Origin: Pelomonas dachongensis
GTDB taxonomy: Bacteria > Pseudomonadota > Gammaproteobacteria > Burkholderiales > Burkholderiaceae_C
Assembly (NCBI RefSeq): GCF_043555865.1
Contig: NZ_JBIGHY010000008.1
Location: 62,001-126,000, forward strand
Length of the DNA: 64,000 nt
Reading direction: 5' to 3'
Notes under the pieces: model-generated
What the model was told of the DNA's origin: nothing
The model's database searches: none
What the model saw: only the letters and a program-made list of their open reading frames with translations
Shown here: one piece after another, positions 29,709 through 39,056 of the stretch
How the letters are laid out: the number at the start of each line of letters is the position of its first letter
How positions within the stretch are numbered: the stretch's first letter is position 1
Translations under genes and position numbers: made by a program

Positions 29709-31916
29709 TCACCGCACCGCAGCCCGCTCGCTGACCACCTTCGGCGTCAGGAAGATGAGCAGTTCGGTCTTCGAAGTGGTACGGGTCTTGTTCTTGAAAA
29801 GGTTGCCCAGCACAGGCACGTCACCCAGCAGCGGCACCTTGTTGATGGTTTCACCCTCGTCCTGGGTGTAGATGCCACCGATGACGACGGTGCCGCCGTT
29901 CTCGACCAGCACCTGCGTCTGCACATGCTTGGTGTTGATGGCATAGCCCTGCGGGGTCAACGTGCCGCGGCTGTCCTTGTTGACGTCCACATTCAGGATG
30001 ACGCTACCCTCGGGCGTGATCTGCGGCGTCACCTCCAGCTTGAGGTTGGCCTTGCGGAAGGCGATGGACGTCGCACCGCTGGCTGTCGCGACCTGGTAAG
30101 GCAGTTCTTCACCCTGCTCGATCAGCGCCTTGACCTGGTCGGCCGTGATGACGCGCGGGCTGGACACGACCTTGCCCTTGCCGTCGGACTCCAGCGCCGA
30201 CAGTTCCAGGTTCAGGAAGCGGTTGGCGGTGGCGCTGAACAGCGACACGGCGAAGGTCTGGGCCAGCGCACCGGCAAAGCTGTCGGACGACGTATTGGCA
30301 GGCAGGTTGACGAACTGCGTGTTGTTGTAGTCGACCGTAGCACCTTGGTTCGTCTGCGAACCGACGGCGTTGTAGTTGCCCCCGATCGTCACGTAGTTGC
30401 TACCGCCCAGACCGTAGCCCGGAATGCCGCCCTGCTGGCCGCGCACGTCATTCGCACCCAGCTTGATACCCAGCGAACGACCGAAGCGGTCGTTGGCCTC
30501 GACGATGCGAGCTTCGATCAACACCTGCCGCACTGGCACGTCGATCTTGGCGATCATGGCCTGGATTTCCTCGAGCTTGCTCGGGATGTCCGACACGAAC
30601 AGCTGGTTGGTTCGCGATTCCGCGATGACGCTGCCGCGCGGCGAAAGGATCCGCGTGCCGGAGCCCGACCCGCCGCCGCTGGAGCTGCTGGAGTTGCTGC
30701 CGCCCGACGAGCCGCTGCCGCCCGTGCTCGAGCCCATGCTCTGGCCAGCCAGACCGCGTGCGATTTCCTCGGCCTTCACATAGTTCAGCTGGAAGGACTG
30801 GGCCCGCACGGGCTCCAACTGAGCAATCGCCGCCTTGGATTCCAGGTCCAGCTTCTCCTTGGCCGCCAGCTCTTCCTTGGGCGCGATCCACAACACGTTG
30901 CCGGACTTCTTCAGGCCCAGGCCGCGGGCCTGCATGATGATGTCCAGCGCCTGGTCCCAGGGCACGTCCTTCAATCGCAGCGTGACGCTGCCGGTCACCG
31001 TGTCGCTGGTCACCACGTTGAAGTTGGTGAAGTCGGCGATGACCTGCAGCAGCGCGCGCACTTCGATGTTCTGGAAGTTCAGCGACAGCTTGTCGCCCGT
31101 GAAGCCCGGCCCCTGCGTCAGCTTGTTGGGGTCGACCTTCTGCGGCCGCACCTCCAGCACGAACTGGTTGTCGCTCTGGTAGGCGCTGTGCTCCCAGTCA
31201 CCCTTGGGCTGAACGACCATGCGCACGCGGTCGCCCGCCTGCGTCGTCGTGATCAATTGCACCGGCGTGCCGAAGTCCGTCACATCGATCTTGCGACGCA
31301 GGTTCTCGGGCAGGCTGGAACGCAGGAACTCCACGATCAGGCTCTGGCCCTGCTGCTGGATGTCCACGCCGACCTGATTGCTCGGCAGGTTGACGATGAC
31401 ACGACCCGCGCCGTCGGCACCACGCCGGAAGTCGATGTCGCGCAAGCCCTCTGGCGTCGCGTTCAGACTCTGCGCGAAGTGCACCGGCTCAGTGGCTTGC
31501 TGGGCAACGGGGGCCGAGGTTCCCAGCACCAGCACGAGGGCACTGCCCTCCAGCTTGGCGCTGTAGCTGGAAGCCTGCCGCAGGTTCAGCACCAGCCGGG
31601 ATCGCTCGCCCGCCTGAGCGATGGCGGCGGAGCGCAGATTGCCCTGGTTGATGTCGACCAGATTGCGCCCCAGCCCATTGACCACGCCGGGCAGGTCGAT
31701 GGCGATGCGGGGTGGCGTCTGCACCGTGAATCCATTGGGCACCGCCGTCAACGGCTCGCTCAATTCGATGCGAACGATATCGGCCCCGGCCTGCTGGCTG
31801 GTGTTGATGGCCTTGATCTGGGACTGGGCCCAGACCGAAGGCGCGCCCAACATGGCGAGTGCGAATCCCAGCAACCAGCTACGACCCATCGACTTGTTCT
31901 CCTGCAATGTCTTCAT
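29709..31916 (-). CDS. pilQ: PilQ, type IV pilus outer-membrane secretin
   Basis: 735 residues from ATG 31914-31916, which has AGGAGAAGG upstream and overlaps the pilP stop (ATGA). The signal peptide ends near SVWAQ. Two AMIN domains in the first ~250 residues bind peptidoglycan. An N0/STN domain and an N1 domain follow; a Ser/Gly-rich linker comes near residue 400; the secretin domain is at the C-terminus, with VPLLGDVPVLGNLFKNK near the end. PilQ forms the gated channel through which the pilus leaves. Confidence 0.96.
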   Translation of the reverse strand: MKTLQENKSMGRSWLLGFALAMLGAPSVWAQSQIKAINTSQQAGADIVRIELSEPLTAVPNGFTVQTPPRIAIDLPGVVNGLGRNLVDINQGNLRSAAIAQAGERSRLVLNLRQASSYSAKLEGSALVLVLGTSAPVAQQATEPVHFAQSLNATPEGLRDIDFRRGADGAGRVIVNLPSNQVGVDIQQQGQSLIVEFLRSSLPENLRRKIDVTDFGTPVQLITTTQAGDRVRMVVQPKGDWEHSAYQSDNQFVLEVRPQKVDPNKLTQGPGFTGDKLSLNFQNIEVRALLQVIADFTNFNVVTSDTVTGSVTLRLKDVPWDQALDIIMQARGLGLKKSGNVLWIAPKEELAAKEKLDLESKAAIAQLEPVRAQSFQLNYVKAEEIARGLAGQSMGSSTGGSGSSGGSNSSSSSGGGSGSGTRILSPRGSVIAESRTNQLFVSDIPSKLEEIQAMIAKIDVPVRQVLIEARIVEANDRFGRSLGIKLGANDVRGQQGGIPGYGLGGSNYVTIGGNYNAVGSQTNQGATVDYNNTQFVNLPANTSSDSFAGALAQTFAVSLFSATANRFLNLELSALESDGKGKVVSSPRVITADQVKALIEQGEELPYQVATASGATSIAFRKANLKLEVTPQITPEGSVILNVDVNKDSRGTLTPQGYAINTKHVQTQVLVENGGTVVIGGIYTQDEGETINKVPLLGDVPVLGNLFKNKTRTTSKTELLIFLTPKVVSERAAVR

Positions 31917-32437
31917 CGTCCCTTCTCCTGTAGCTGGAGGGTACTGGTGCGCTCTATCCACTCGCCTGCAGCGTCCTGGACGACTTCACGAAGCGAGATT
32001 TCGGTCTCGCTGATCTTGGTGATGCGACCGAAGTTCTGGCCGAGGTAGTCTCCGACCTTCACCTGGTAGAGCAGGCTGTCCACGCGCAGCAGCGCGTAGC
32101 GCCGGCCGTCGCGGGTGAGACTGCCGACCATGCTCATGTTGTCCAGCGGGTAGGCCTCGAGCGGTTCCTTGCGGCGATTGATTTCCGCGGTCAGCAGGGA
32201 GTTGGGCTGGGCCGCTTCCTGCTTGATGGCCACGCTGAGCTTCTGTGTGCTGAACGGATCGACGCCCGCGCCACCGTCATACGGCTGCGGCAGGAATTTC
32301 TTGGGCGGCAGCAGTGGCGTGACGCTGGGCTTGGCCTCCTTGCGCTGCTGCTCCATCCATCCATGCAACTCCTCGGTGTCGCCACCACAGGCGGACAACC
32401 CGGCCAACGCGGCGAGCGTGATGAGCCAATGCTTCAT
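31913..32437 (-). CDS. pilP: PilP, type IV pilus inner-membrane lipoprotein
   Basis: 174 residues. Lipobox LSAC at the end of a short signal peptide. The HR/PilP domain in the C-terminal half contains YPLDNMSMVGSL, YALLRVDSLLYQVKVGDYLGQNFGRI and ISLREVV. PilP links the PilMNO platform to the PilQ secretin. It overlaps pilQ (ATGA) and pilO. Confidence 0.94.
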   Translation of the reverse strand: MKHWLITLAALAGLSACGGDTEELHGWMEQQRKEAKPSVTPLLPPKKFLPQPYDGGAGVDPFSTQKLSVAIKQEAAQPNSLLTAEINRRKEPLEAYPLDNMSMVGSLTRDGRRYALLRVDSLLYQVKVGDYLGQNFGRITKISETEISLREVVQDAAGEWIERTSTLQLQEKGR

Positions 32438-33123
32438 TTGCGGCCTCCCGCCTTGCTCGCCGCAGCAGCCTTCTTCTGTTCGGCCACTTCCGAAGGATCG
32501 AGATAGCGGTAGGTGCGCGCTGTCGCCTCCATGCTCAGCGCGCCTGTGGCGTCGCGACCGGTGGGCGTCAGCACGATGAGGTTGTGCAGCGTGACGATGC
32601 GCGACAGGTTGGACACGTCGGCTGCGAAGGACCCGATGTCGTGATAGCGGCCCGACACCTTCACCGCGATGGGCAGCTCGGCGTAATAGTCCTTGATCAG
32701 CACCTGGCCAGGGCGGAACAGCTCGAACTGGAGCCCGCGACCGACGCCCGCGCTGCTGATGTCCGACAACAGCGAGTCGATCTCGGCCTTGCCGGGCAGC
32801 TGCTTCTCCAGCTGGGTCACGTACTCCTCGACCTGGCTCTTCTGCTTCAGCAGCTCAGGCAGATTGACCGCCTGCGCCAGCTTGGCCGTGTAGTCCTGGC
32901 GCAGCTGAGGTTCGCGGTTGCGCTCGGCCTCCAGGCCAGCCTGCTCGTCCGACAGCAGCACGAAATAGCCCGCCACGACGACGGCCAGCATGACGACGAG
33001 CCCCGTCGCCAGCTTCGGCGCGAGCGGCCACTGGCCGGGCTCCTTGGGATTGAGGTTCTGGAACTGGCTCGCGAAATCCGCAAACCACGCGTTCAGATCG
33101 AATTTGGGCATGGAAGTGGCCAT
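32434..33123 (-). CDS. pilO: PilO, type IV pilus alignment-complex protein
   Basis: About 229 residues from ATG 33121-33123; a GTG three codons earlier overlaps the pilN stop but sits right against the AGGAAAGGG ribosome site, so the ATG has the better spacing. One transmembrane helix (about residues 38-57), a coiled-coil segment (about 65-125) and a ferredoxin-like C-terminal domain with the PilO segment YYAELPIAVKVSGRYHDIG. Pairs with PilN in the periplasm. Confidence 0.93.
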   Translation of the reverse strand: MATSMPKFDLNAWFADFASQFQNLNPKEPGQWPLAPKLATGLVVMLAVVVAGYFVLLSDEQAGLEAERNREPQLRQDYTAKLAQAVNLPELLKQKSQVEEYVTQLEKQLPGKAEIDSLLSDISSAGVGRGLQFELFRPGQVLIKDYYAELPIAVKVSGRYHDIGSFAADVSNLSRIVTLHNLIVLTPTGRDATGALSMEATARTYRYLDPSEVAEQKKAAAASKAGGRK

Positions 33124-33128
33124 CGCGA

Positions 33129-33731
33129 TCACCCTTTCCTCGGCGCCGACGCGCCGTCTGCGGGTTCACGCGGCGGTGTCTTGATCAACACCTTCATGGA
33201 GAAGTCCAGCAGACGTCGCTGCTCGCGGGTGTTGGTGCTGACGGTGGCCAGCTTGACCTCAATAAGGTCCGGCTTCTCCAGCCACTCCGAACTGCGCGAC
33301 ACGTTGCGCAGGAACTCGGACACCCGCTCGTTGGTCTGCGCGATGCCGCTGACGGTGACTTCCTTGTCGGTCTGTCGAATGGCCGTCAGATAGATGCCCT
33401 CCGGCGCCAGGCGCGACAGATCGTTCAGCAGATGCACCGGCGTGTTGCGGTCGGTCTGCAGGTCTTCGACCGCACGCTGGCGCGACTTCAGCGACTCGAT
33501 TTCGGCCTTCAGGTTGGCGATGTCCTTGATCTGCGCTTCCAGCCGAGTGATCTCGTTCTGGATGTATTGGTTGCGCCCTTGCTGCTCCGACGTCAGGAAC
33601 TGCAGCAACAGGTAGCCGGCCACCACAATGCCCGCACCGATCAGGCCGGCCAGCCCCATCCCGGCGAAGAACGCGGCCTTGCGCCGCTTGCGCCTTTCCT
33701 CCCGGTAAGGCAGCAGGTTGATGAGGATCAC
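33129..33731 (-). CDS. pilN: PilN, type IV pilus alignment-complex protein
   Basis: 200 residues. The short cytoplasmic N-terminus MILINLLPYREERRKRRK contains the NLLPYR motif that docks into PilM. One transmembrane helix (about 24-45), a coiled coil (about 50-95) and a small C-terminal periplasmic domain follow. It overlaps the pilM stop by four bases. Confidence 0.94.
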   Translation of the reverse strand: MILINLLPYREERRKRRKAAFFAGMGLAGLIGAGIVVAGYLLLQFLTSEQQGRNQYIQNEITRLEAQIKDIANLKAEIESLKSRQRAVEDLQTDRNTPVHLLNDLSRLAPEGIYLTAIRQTDKEVTVSGIAQTNERVSEFLRNVSRSSEWLEKPDLIEVKLATVSTNTREQRRLLDFSMKVLIKTPPREPADGASAPRKG

Positions 33732-34807
33732 TGGAAGAACCTCCGCATCGCCAGCCCGCAGGCGGTCAGGTACGACGGCGCCTCACGCCGCAGTTTGGAC
33801 TCGCGTACTGCCGGGCCCAGGCCCATGTTCTCGAACGGATTGACCACCATGCAGGCGAAGCCCGTCAGGTCGGTCACACGCTCCTTCAGCCCCGGCAAAG
33901 TCGCCGTTCCGCCGGCCAGCATCACATAGTGCACCTTGTGGTGCGGCGTGCTGGTGAAAAAGTACTGCAGCGCGCGACCGATTTCCTGCGACAAGCTGTC
34001 GACAAAGGGGCTCAGCACGCTGGTCTCGTAGTCCTCGGGCAGTTCGTTGGACAGCTTCTTCTCCTCTGCCTCCTCGAACGAGAAGCCGTACTGCCGCGAA
34101 ATGAGCTGCGTCAGCTGCGAGCCGCCGAAAGACTGGTCGCGGTCGTACAGCAGTTCATCATCGCGCAGCACCTTGAGGCTGGTGGTGTCTGCCCCGATCT
34201 CGAACAGTGCCACGAGCGCATCCTTGCCCTCGTTGGGCAGCGCCGCGACCAAACGGCCCATGGCCATGCGTGACGCATGCGATTCGATATCAAGCACGAC
34301 GGGCCGCAGCCCCGCAGCCTCGGCCAAGCCCTGCCGGTCCTGCACGCGGTCCTTGCGCGACGCGGCGATCAGTACTTCCACATCACCCACCGAGGTCGGG
34401 CTGGGGCCGATGACACAGAAATCCAGACTCACCTCGTCCAGCGAGAACGGGATGTACTGGTTGGCCTCGGCCTCGACCTGCAATTCGAGCTCTTCCTCGC
34501 GCAGGCCGGCCGGCAGCATGATCTTCTTGGTGATGACGGCCGACTGGGGCATGGCCAGCGCAGCGTCACGGGTCTTGCTGCGGCTGCTCACGACGACCCG
34601 TCGCACGGCATCCGCCACTTCGTCGAACTTCTCGATCTGACCGTCGACGATCCACCCCTTCTGGAAGGGCTCACTGGCGAAACGGTCGAGCACGTACTCG
34701 CCATTCTTGTCCTGGCTGAGTTCCACCAGCTTGACGCTGGAAGAGCTGATATCCAAGCCAATCATGGCTGGGTGCCTGCGACCCGAAAGCGCGTCAAGTA
34801 TTCCCAT
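33728..34807 (-). CDS. pilM: PilM, actin-like cytoplasmic type IV pilus protein
   Basis: 359 residues from ATG 34805-34807, preceded by AAAGGG. An actin/FtsA-like ATPase fold is visible in IGLDISSSSVKLVELS (phosphate 1), EIGADTTSLKVL (phosphate 2) and VMLAGGTATLPGLKE (adenosine). It binds PilN and couples the cytoplasmic motors to the alignment complex. First gene of pilMNOPQ and divergent from the class A PBP gene, a conserved arrangement in proteobacteria. Confidence 0.95.
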   Translation of the reverse strand: MGILDALSGRRHPAMIGLDISSSSVKLVELSQDKNGEYVLDRFASEPFQKGWIVDGQIEKFDEVADAVRRVVVSSRSKTRDAALAMPQSAVITKKIMLPAGLREEELELQVEAEANQYIPFSLDEVSLDFCVIGPSPTSVGDVEVLIAASRKDRVQDRQGLAEAAGLRPVVLDIESHASRMAMGRLVAALPNEGKDALVALFEIGADTTSLKVLRDDELLYDRDQSFGGSQLTQLISRQYGFSFEEAEEKKLSNELPEDYETSVLSPFVDSLSQEIGRALQYFFTSTPHHKVHYVMLAGGTATLPGLKERVTDLTGFACMVVNPFENMGLGPAVRESKLRREAPSYLTACGLAMRRFFQ

Positions 34808-34846
34808 GCCCTTTGTGTTCTGACACACGATTTGCGTATCAGACTA

Positions 34847-34875
34847 TTAATAAGTTACTTGAATGCTAGCAGCAA
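34847..34875 (-). promoter_or_regulatory. Predicted sigma70 promoter of pilMNOPQ
   Basis: On the minus strand TTGCTG (34870-34875) and TATTAA (34847-34852) are separated by 17 bases, 40 bases before the pilM ATG. This is one of the few AT-rich patches in the window. The promoter probably also drives the Ig lipoprotein gene, aroK, aroB and dgt, since no terminator is evident between them. Confidence 0.45.
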
Positions 34876-35040
34876 AGCCTTTGACACCGAATGGAAAAAC
34901 GGCACGAGCTGGTAACGCCACGTTGCTAAACATACACGACCGGAGAGCTTTGCAAGCTACCGAAAAACGCAGGGGAAGCGGTCGTTTGACACGGTGTTTG
35001 CGGGCGCGTTTGGCGTAAGGGCGCTGCCCCCATGCCTTTC

Positions 35041-35046
35041 TATAAT
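35041..35046 (+). promoter_or_regulatory. Consensus -10 box upstream of the PBP1A gene
   Basis: A perfect TATAAT hexamer 45 bases before the ATG, in a GC-rich context. No convincing -35 lies at 16-18 bases; the nearest TTGGCG is 25 bases away. Support is position and exact consensus only. Confidence 0.4.
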
Positions 35047-35091
35047 CTGCCCCACATCCCCTTGCGCTGACAGGCGCCCCTTCGCCGGCTC

Positions 35092-37485
35092 ATGAACGAC
35101 AAGTCAAGATCTGCTGCGCCCGAGAACTCCTCCGCAGCCACCGCCGGCTCTTCCGCGTCCGCAACACTGGCCACCCGGCTGACCCGCCTGCTGCTGTGGA
35201 CGTTCGGGCTTCTGGCAGGCGGCATTCTGGCGGTCGCCCTGCTGGTCACGCTGGGCCTGGCACTCGCCTACCCCCGCCTGCCGGACATCGGCGGCCTGAC
35301 TGACTACCGCCCCAAGCTGCCGATGCGCGTTCTGTCCAGCGACGGCGTGCTGCTGGGCGAGTTCGGCGAAGAACGCCGCAGCTACCGTCCCATCCAGCAG
35401 ATTCCCAAGGTCATGCAAGAGGCCGTGCTTGCCATCGAGGATGCGCGCTTTTACGAGCACGGCGGCGTGGACTATCTGGGCGTCATCCGGGCCGGGCTGG
35501 CGAACGTGACCGAGTCGCGCAGCCAGGGCGCATCGACGATCACGATGCAGCTGGCGCGCAATTTCTACCTGTCCACTGAGAAGACGTTCACACGCAAGAT
35601 CTACGAGATCCTGCTGGCGCTGAAGATCGAGGCCGCACTGCCCAAGGAGAAGATCCTCGAGATCTACATGAACCAGATCTTCCTGGGTCACAGGGCGCAC
35701 GGGTTCGCGGCGGCCAGCGAGGTGTACTTCGGCAAGCCGCTGGACAAGATCAGCATCGCCGAGGCAGCGATGCTGGCGGGACTGCCCAAGGCGCCGTCGG
35801 CCTACAACCCGATCAACAACCCCAAGCGCGCGACCATCCGCCAGCTCTACATCATCGAGCGGATGTACGAGACCGGTTACATCACGGAGGAGCAGCGCGA
35901 CGAAGCACGGGCCGAGAAGCTGCGCTACCGCCCCGTCAATGAATCGGCCACGCATGCCGAGTTCGTCGCCGAGGCCGCGCGCCAGCTGATCTACAGCCAG
36001 TACGGCGACGAGTCTTACTCGCGTGGTCTGAACGTCTACCTGACGCTGGACAGCACCGAGCAGAACGCCGCCTACCGCGCGCTGCGCCGCGGCATCCTGG
36101 ACTACGAAAAGCGCCAGGTCTACCGCGGCCCTGAGGCCTACGCCGACCTGCCCGGCGACGCCAAGGCGCTGGACGCGCGCATCGCCGAAGCACTGGCCGA
36201 CCACCCGGCCAACGACGAACTGCTGGCCGCCGTCGTGCTGGAAGCCGACCCCAAGAAGGTCAGCGCCGTGCTGCAAAGCGGCGACGCGATCACCATCACC
36301 GGCGACGGCCTGCGCCCGGCCACCTCCGGCCTGTCCGAGAAGGGCAATCCCAAGACGCGCATCCGACGCGGCGCGGTCATCCGTGTTGTCAAAGGCGCCA
36401 AGCAGAAGGACGGCAACGAGTGGACCATCACGCAGCTGCCCGAGGTCGAGGGCGCCTTCGTATCCATGGACCCGCGCACTGGCCAGGTGCGCGCCATGGT
36501 CGGCGGCTTTGACTACAACAAGAACAAGTTCAATCACGTGACGCAGGCCTGGCGCCAGCCGGGCTCCAGCTTCAAGCCATTCATCTACTCGGCAGCACTG
36601 GAGAAAGGCTTCACGCCCGCCACGGTGGTCAACGATGCGCCGCTGTTCTTCGACGCCGGCACGACGGGCAGCCAACCGTGGGAACCGAAGAACTACGACG
36701 GCAAGTTCGAAGGCCCCATGCCGCTGCGCACGGCACTGGCCAAGTCCAAGAACATGGTGTCCATCCGCGTGCTGCACTCCGTGGGTGTGCACTACGCGCA
36801 GGACTGGCTCACGCGATTCGGGTTCGAGGCTGACAAGCATCCGGCCTACCTGACCATGGCACTGGGCGCCGGCTCCGTGACGCCCATGCAGATGGCACAG
36901 GGCTACGCGGTGTTCGCCAACGGCGGCTATCGCGTGAATCCGCAGCTGATCGCGCGCATCACGGACAACAAGGGCCGCCTGCTGTATGAGGACCTGCCGG
37001 CGCCGCTGGCCGACGACGCGCGCGCCATCGAGCCGCGCAACGCCTTCCTGATGAGCAGCCTGCTTCAGGAGGTGACCCGCAGCGGCACGGCCGCGCGCGC
37101 GCAGGCCACGCTGAAGCGCCCGGACATCTACGGCAAGACCGGCACGACCAACGACTCGATGGACGCCTGGTTCGCCGGCTACCAGAAGGACGTTGTCGCC
37201 GTCGTCTGGATCGGCTACGACCAGCCGCGCAAGCTGGGCGACCGCGAGACCGGTGGCGGCTTGAGCCTGCCGGTCTGGATCGAGTACATGCAGTCGGCGC
37301 TGAAGAACAAGCCGGTGGACGAGGTCACGCCACCCGAGGGCGTCATCAACGTCAACGGCGAGTGGTTCTACGAGGAGTACGCGTCGGGCAACAGCGTCCG
37401 AGAACTGTCCGCCGAGCCGGCTGCAGTGCCGGGCACGGCGACCGAGGACGAGAAGAAGTCCATCCTGGACCTCTTCAAGCGCTGA
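35092..37485 (+). CDS. mrcA: Penicillin-binding protein 1A (class A PBP)
   Basis: 797 residues. Bifunctional peptidoglycan synthase anchored by one N-terminal transmembrane helix (about 32-58). The glycosyltransferase domain (GT51) has the catalytic Glu in AIEDARFYEHGG, with QGASTITMQLARN and KEKILEIYMNQIFLG. An OB-like insert follows. The transpeptidase has the active Ser in PGSSFKPF, the SxN box in KSKNMVS and the KTGT box in YGKTGTTND. All catalytic motifs are intact. Divergent from pilM. Confidence 0.96.
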   Translation: MNDKSRSAAPENSSAATAGSSASATLATRLTRLLLWTFGLLAGGILAVALLVTLGLALAYPRLPDIGGLTDYRPKLPMRVLSSDGVLLGEFGEERRSYRPIQQIPKVMQEAVLAIEDARFYEHGGVDYLGVIRAGLANVTESRSQGASTITMQLARNFYLSTEKTFTRKIYEILLALKIEAALPKEKILEIYMNQIFLGHRAHGFAAASEVYFGKPLDKISIAEAAMLAGLPKAPSAYNPINNPKRATIRQLYIIERMYETGYITEEQRDEARAEKLRYRPVNESATHAEFVAEAARQLIYSQYGDESYSRGLNVYLTLDSTEQNAAYRALRRGILDYEKRQVYRGPEAYADLPGDAKALDARIAEALADHPANDELLAAVVLEADPKKVSAVLQSGDAITITGDGLRPATSGLSEKGNPKTRIRRGAVIRVVKGAKQKDGNEWTITQLPEVEGAFVSMDPRTGQVRAMVGGFDYNKNKFNHVTQAWRQPGSSFKPFIYSAALEKGFTPATVVNDAPLFFDAGTTGSQPWEPKNYDGKFEGPMPLRTALAKSKNMVSIRVLHSVGVHYAQDWLTRFGFEADKHPAYLTMALGAGSVTPMQMAQGYAVFANGGYRVNPQLIARITDNKGRLLYEDLPAPLADDARAIEPRNAFLMSSLLQEVTRSGTAARAQATLKRPDIYGKTGTTNDSMDAWFAGYQKDVVAVVWIGYDQPRKLGDRETGGGLSLPVWIEYMQSALKNKPVDEVTPPEGVINVNGEWFYEEYASGNSVRELSAEPAAVPGTATEDEKKSILDLFKR

Positions 37486-37494
37486 TCAGGCCTT

Positions 37495-37827
37495 TCAGGC
37501 GCTGAAACTCAGCGCCTGACCGGCTTGCTCGCTGGCGCTGCGGGACAGGCGGGCAAGAAACTCCTGGCCCTCGCGGTCCACCCACTGCGCGCCGTCCCAC
37601 CTGAAGTGGTAGCCGCCCGAGCGCGCGGCCAGCCAGATTTCCTGCAGCGGTGGCTGCGTGTTGATGACGATCTTGCTGCCGCCGGGGAGACTCAGTTCCA
37701 GCAGGCCGCCGGTGCGGTGCGCATCGATGTCGACCACGTCGTCATCCAACCAGGCATCGACCTGTTGCTCGACGCGGGCGAGCAGCGCGTGGGACTTGGC
37801 GAGGTAATCGGCGTCGGACAGGGACAT
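37495..37827 (-). CDS. cyaY: CyaY, bacterial frataxin
   Basis: 110 residues, the usual length. Iron-binding modulator of Fe-S cluster assembly on IscS. The acidic first helix carries the D/E ridge (ARVEQQVDAWLDDDVVDID), followed by the conserved beta-sheet with GLLELSLPGGSKIVINTQPPLQEIWLA and the Trp-rich FRWDGAQWVD. Convergent with the PBP1A gene and 11 bases from the divergent lptM-like gene. Confidence 0.95.
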   Translation of the reverse strand: MSLSDADYLAKSHALLARVEQQVDAWLDDDVVDIDAHRTGGLLELSLPGGSKIVINTQPPLQEIWLAARSGGYHFRWDGAQWVDREGQEFLARLSRSASEQAGQALSFSA

Positions 37828-37838
37828 AAACTGCGGCC

Positions 37839-37985
37839 ATGAAGAAGACAGCCGTCAGTGTAGGGGGCCACTCAGTTCGCTGGGTCGCCCTGGCCCTCAC
37901 CCTTGCCGTGCTCGCGGGCTGCGGGCAGAAGGGCCCGCTGACGTTGGCCAAGCCGGCCGACGCCGCCTCGACCCCAGCCCGCTAA
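37839..37985 (+). CDS. lptM: LptM-like small lipoprotein
   Basis: 48 residues, starting MKKTAVSVGGHSVRW. A hydrophobic signal segment ends in the lipobox LAGC, and the mature protein begins CGQKGPL, the hallmark of the LptM/YifL family. In E. coli LptM helps mature the LptDE lipopolysaccharide translocon; that role here is by family only. In proteobacteria the gene usually precedes lysA, but here lysA does not follow; instead the stop codon overlaps the stop of a convergent ABC transporter gene. The ATG lies 11 bases from the divergent cyaY start. Confidence 0.82.
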   Translation: MKKTAVSVGGHSVRWVALALTLAVLAGCGQKGPLTLAKPADAASTPAR

Positions 37986-38980
37986 GCCGCCCTGCCTTCC
38001 TGCACCGCGTGGCACGCCACGCGCACGCCGGCAATCTCCAGCAGCGCGGGCCGCTCGGCCTTGCAGCGCGCGTTGGCCAGCGGGCAGCGCGGATGGAAGC
38101 TGCAGCCGCTGGGCGGGTTCAGCGGGTTGGGCACCTCGCCCTGCACCGGCGTGCGCGAGCGTCCGGTCATGTGGATGTCCGGGATCGCATCCAGCAGCAT
38201 GCGCGTGTACGGGTGGCGCGGCCGCGCAAACAGCTCGGCCTTGTCCGCGACCTCGACCAGCCGCCCCAGATACATGACGCCGATCTGGTCGGCCATGTGG
38301 CGCACGACGGCCAGGTTGTGCGAGATGAAGAGGTAGGTCAGGCCCTGCTGGCGCTGCAGGTCCTTCATGATGTTGAGCACCTGGGCTTGCACCGACACGT
38401 CCAGCGCCGACGTGGGCTCGTCGCAGACCAGGAACTCTGGTTGCGTGGCCAGCGCGCGCGCGATGGAGATGCGCTGGCGCTGGCCGCCCGAGAACTGGTG
38501 CGGGAACTTCTGCGCGTCGGCCGGGTTCAGGCCCACGGAAGCCAGCAGCTGACCGACCTGCTGAGTCGCCTCGGTGTCGGTCTTGACCAGGCCGTGCTCG
38601 CGCAGCGGCTCGGCGACGATGTCCAGCACCTTCCAGCGCGGGTTCAGCGATGCATAGGGATCCTGGAAGATCATCTGCATGCGCCGACGCAGCTTCAGCG
38701 CGCCGGAACCGGCCAACGTCTTGTCAATGTCCTCACCGTCGAAGCGCACAGTGCCTCGTGTGGTGGCGTACAGGCCCACCAGCAGGCGCGCGACGGTGCT
38801 CTTGCCGCAGCCGCTCTCGCCCACCAGCGCCAGCGTCTTGCCACGATCGATGCTGAAGGACACGCCATCCACCGCATGCACGAACGCCTTGGGCTTGCGC
38901 TCGACAAGGCGGTTCAGCCACGGCGGCGACACGTCGAAGATCTTGGCGAGGTCGTCGACCTCCACGAGTGGCCGGGTCAT
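37982..38980 (-). CDS. dppF: Dipeptide/oligopeptide ABC transporter ATP-binding protein (DppF/OppF type)
   Basis: 332 residues from ATG 38978-38980. Walker A GESGCGKST, signature FSGGQRQRISIARAL, Walker B FLVCDEPTSALD, H-loop ISHN. The C-terminal oligopeptide-transporter extension carries the Cys-rich motif CSFHPRCPLANARC, which in relatives binds a 4Fe-4S cluster. Last gene of a four-gene operon; a repeat-bearing 73-base gap separates it from the DppD-type gene. The substrate is not certain: peptide, nickel and heme systems share the architecture. Confidence 0.9.
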   Translation of the reverse strand: MTRPLVEVDDLAKIFDVSPPWLNRLVERKPKAFVHAVDGVSFSIDRGKTLALVGESGCGKSTVARLLVGLYATTRGTVRFDGEDIDKTLAGSGALKLRRRMQMIFQDPYASLNPRWKVLDIVAEPLREHGLVKTDTEATQQVGQLLASVGLNPADAQKFPHQFSGGQRQRISIARALATQPEFLVCDEPTSALDVSVQAQVLNIMKDLQRQQGLTYLFISHNLAVVRHMADQIGVMYLGRLVEVADKAELFARPRHPYTRMLLDAIPDIHMTGRSRTPVQGEVPNPLNPPSGCSFHPRCPLANARCKAERPALLEIAGVRVACHAVQEGRAA

Positions 38981-38982
38981 GC

Positions 38983-39056
38983 GTGCACCCTTCGGCCTGT
39001 GGCCTGCCGCCCACAGCGGGAGCGAGCGTGCTTGGGGCGGCCCTGCGCTGCGCTCA
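38983..39056 (-). repeat. Dispersed GGGCCGCyCC intergenic repeat, copy B
   Basis: The gap between the two ATPase genes reads, on their strand, GCAGCGCAGGGCCGCCCCAA directly after the upstream stop codon, then a second GC-rich stretch with a hairpin (CCTGTGGCCTGCC...GGCAGGCCACAGG). The core differs from the copy after zwf at two positions over 20 bases. Both copies start at the preceding stop codon and end just before the next ATG. Confidence 0.55.

Noticed and set aside
37486..37512. Terminator between the PBP1A gene and cyaY
   Set aside because: TCAGGC repeats are present but do not form a stable stem with a T-run on either strand.
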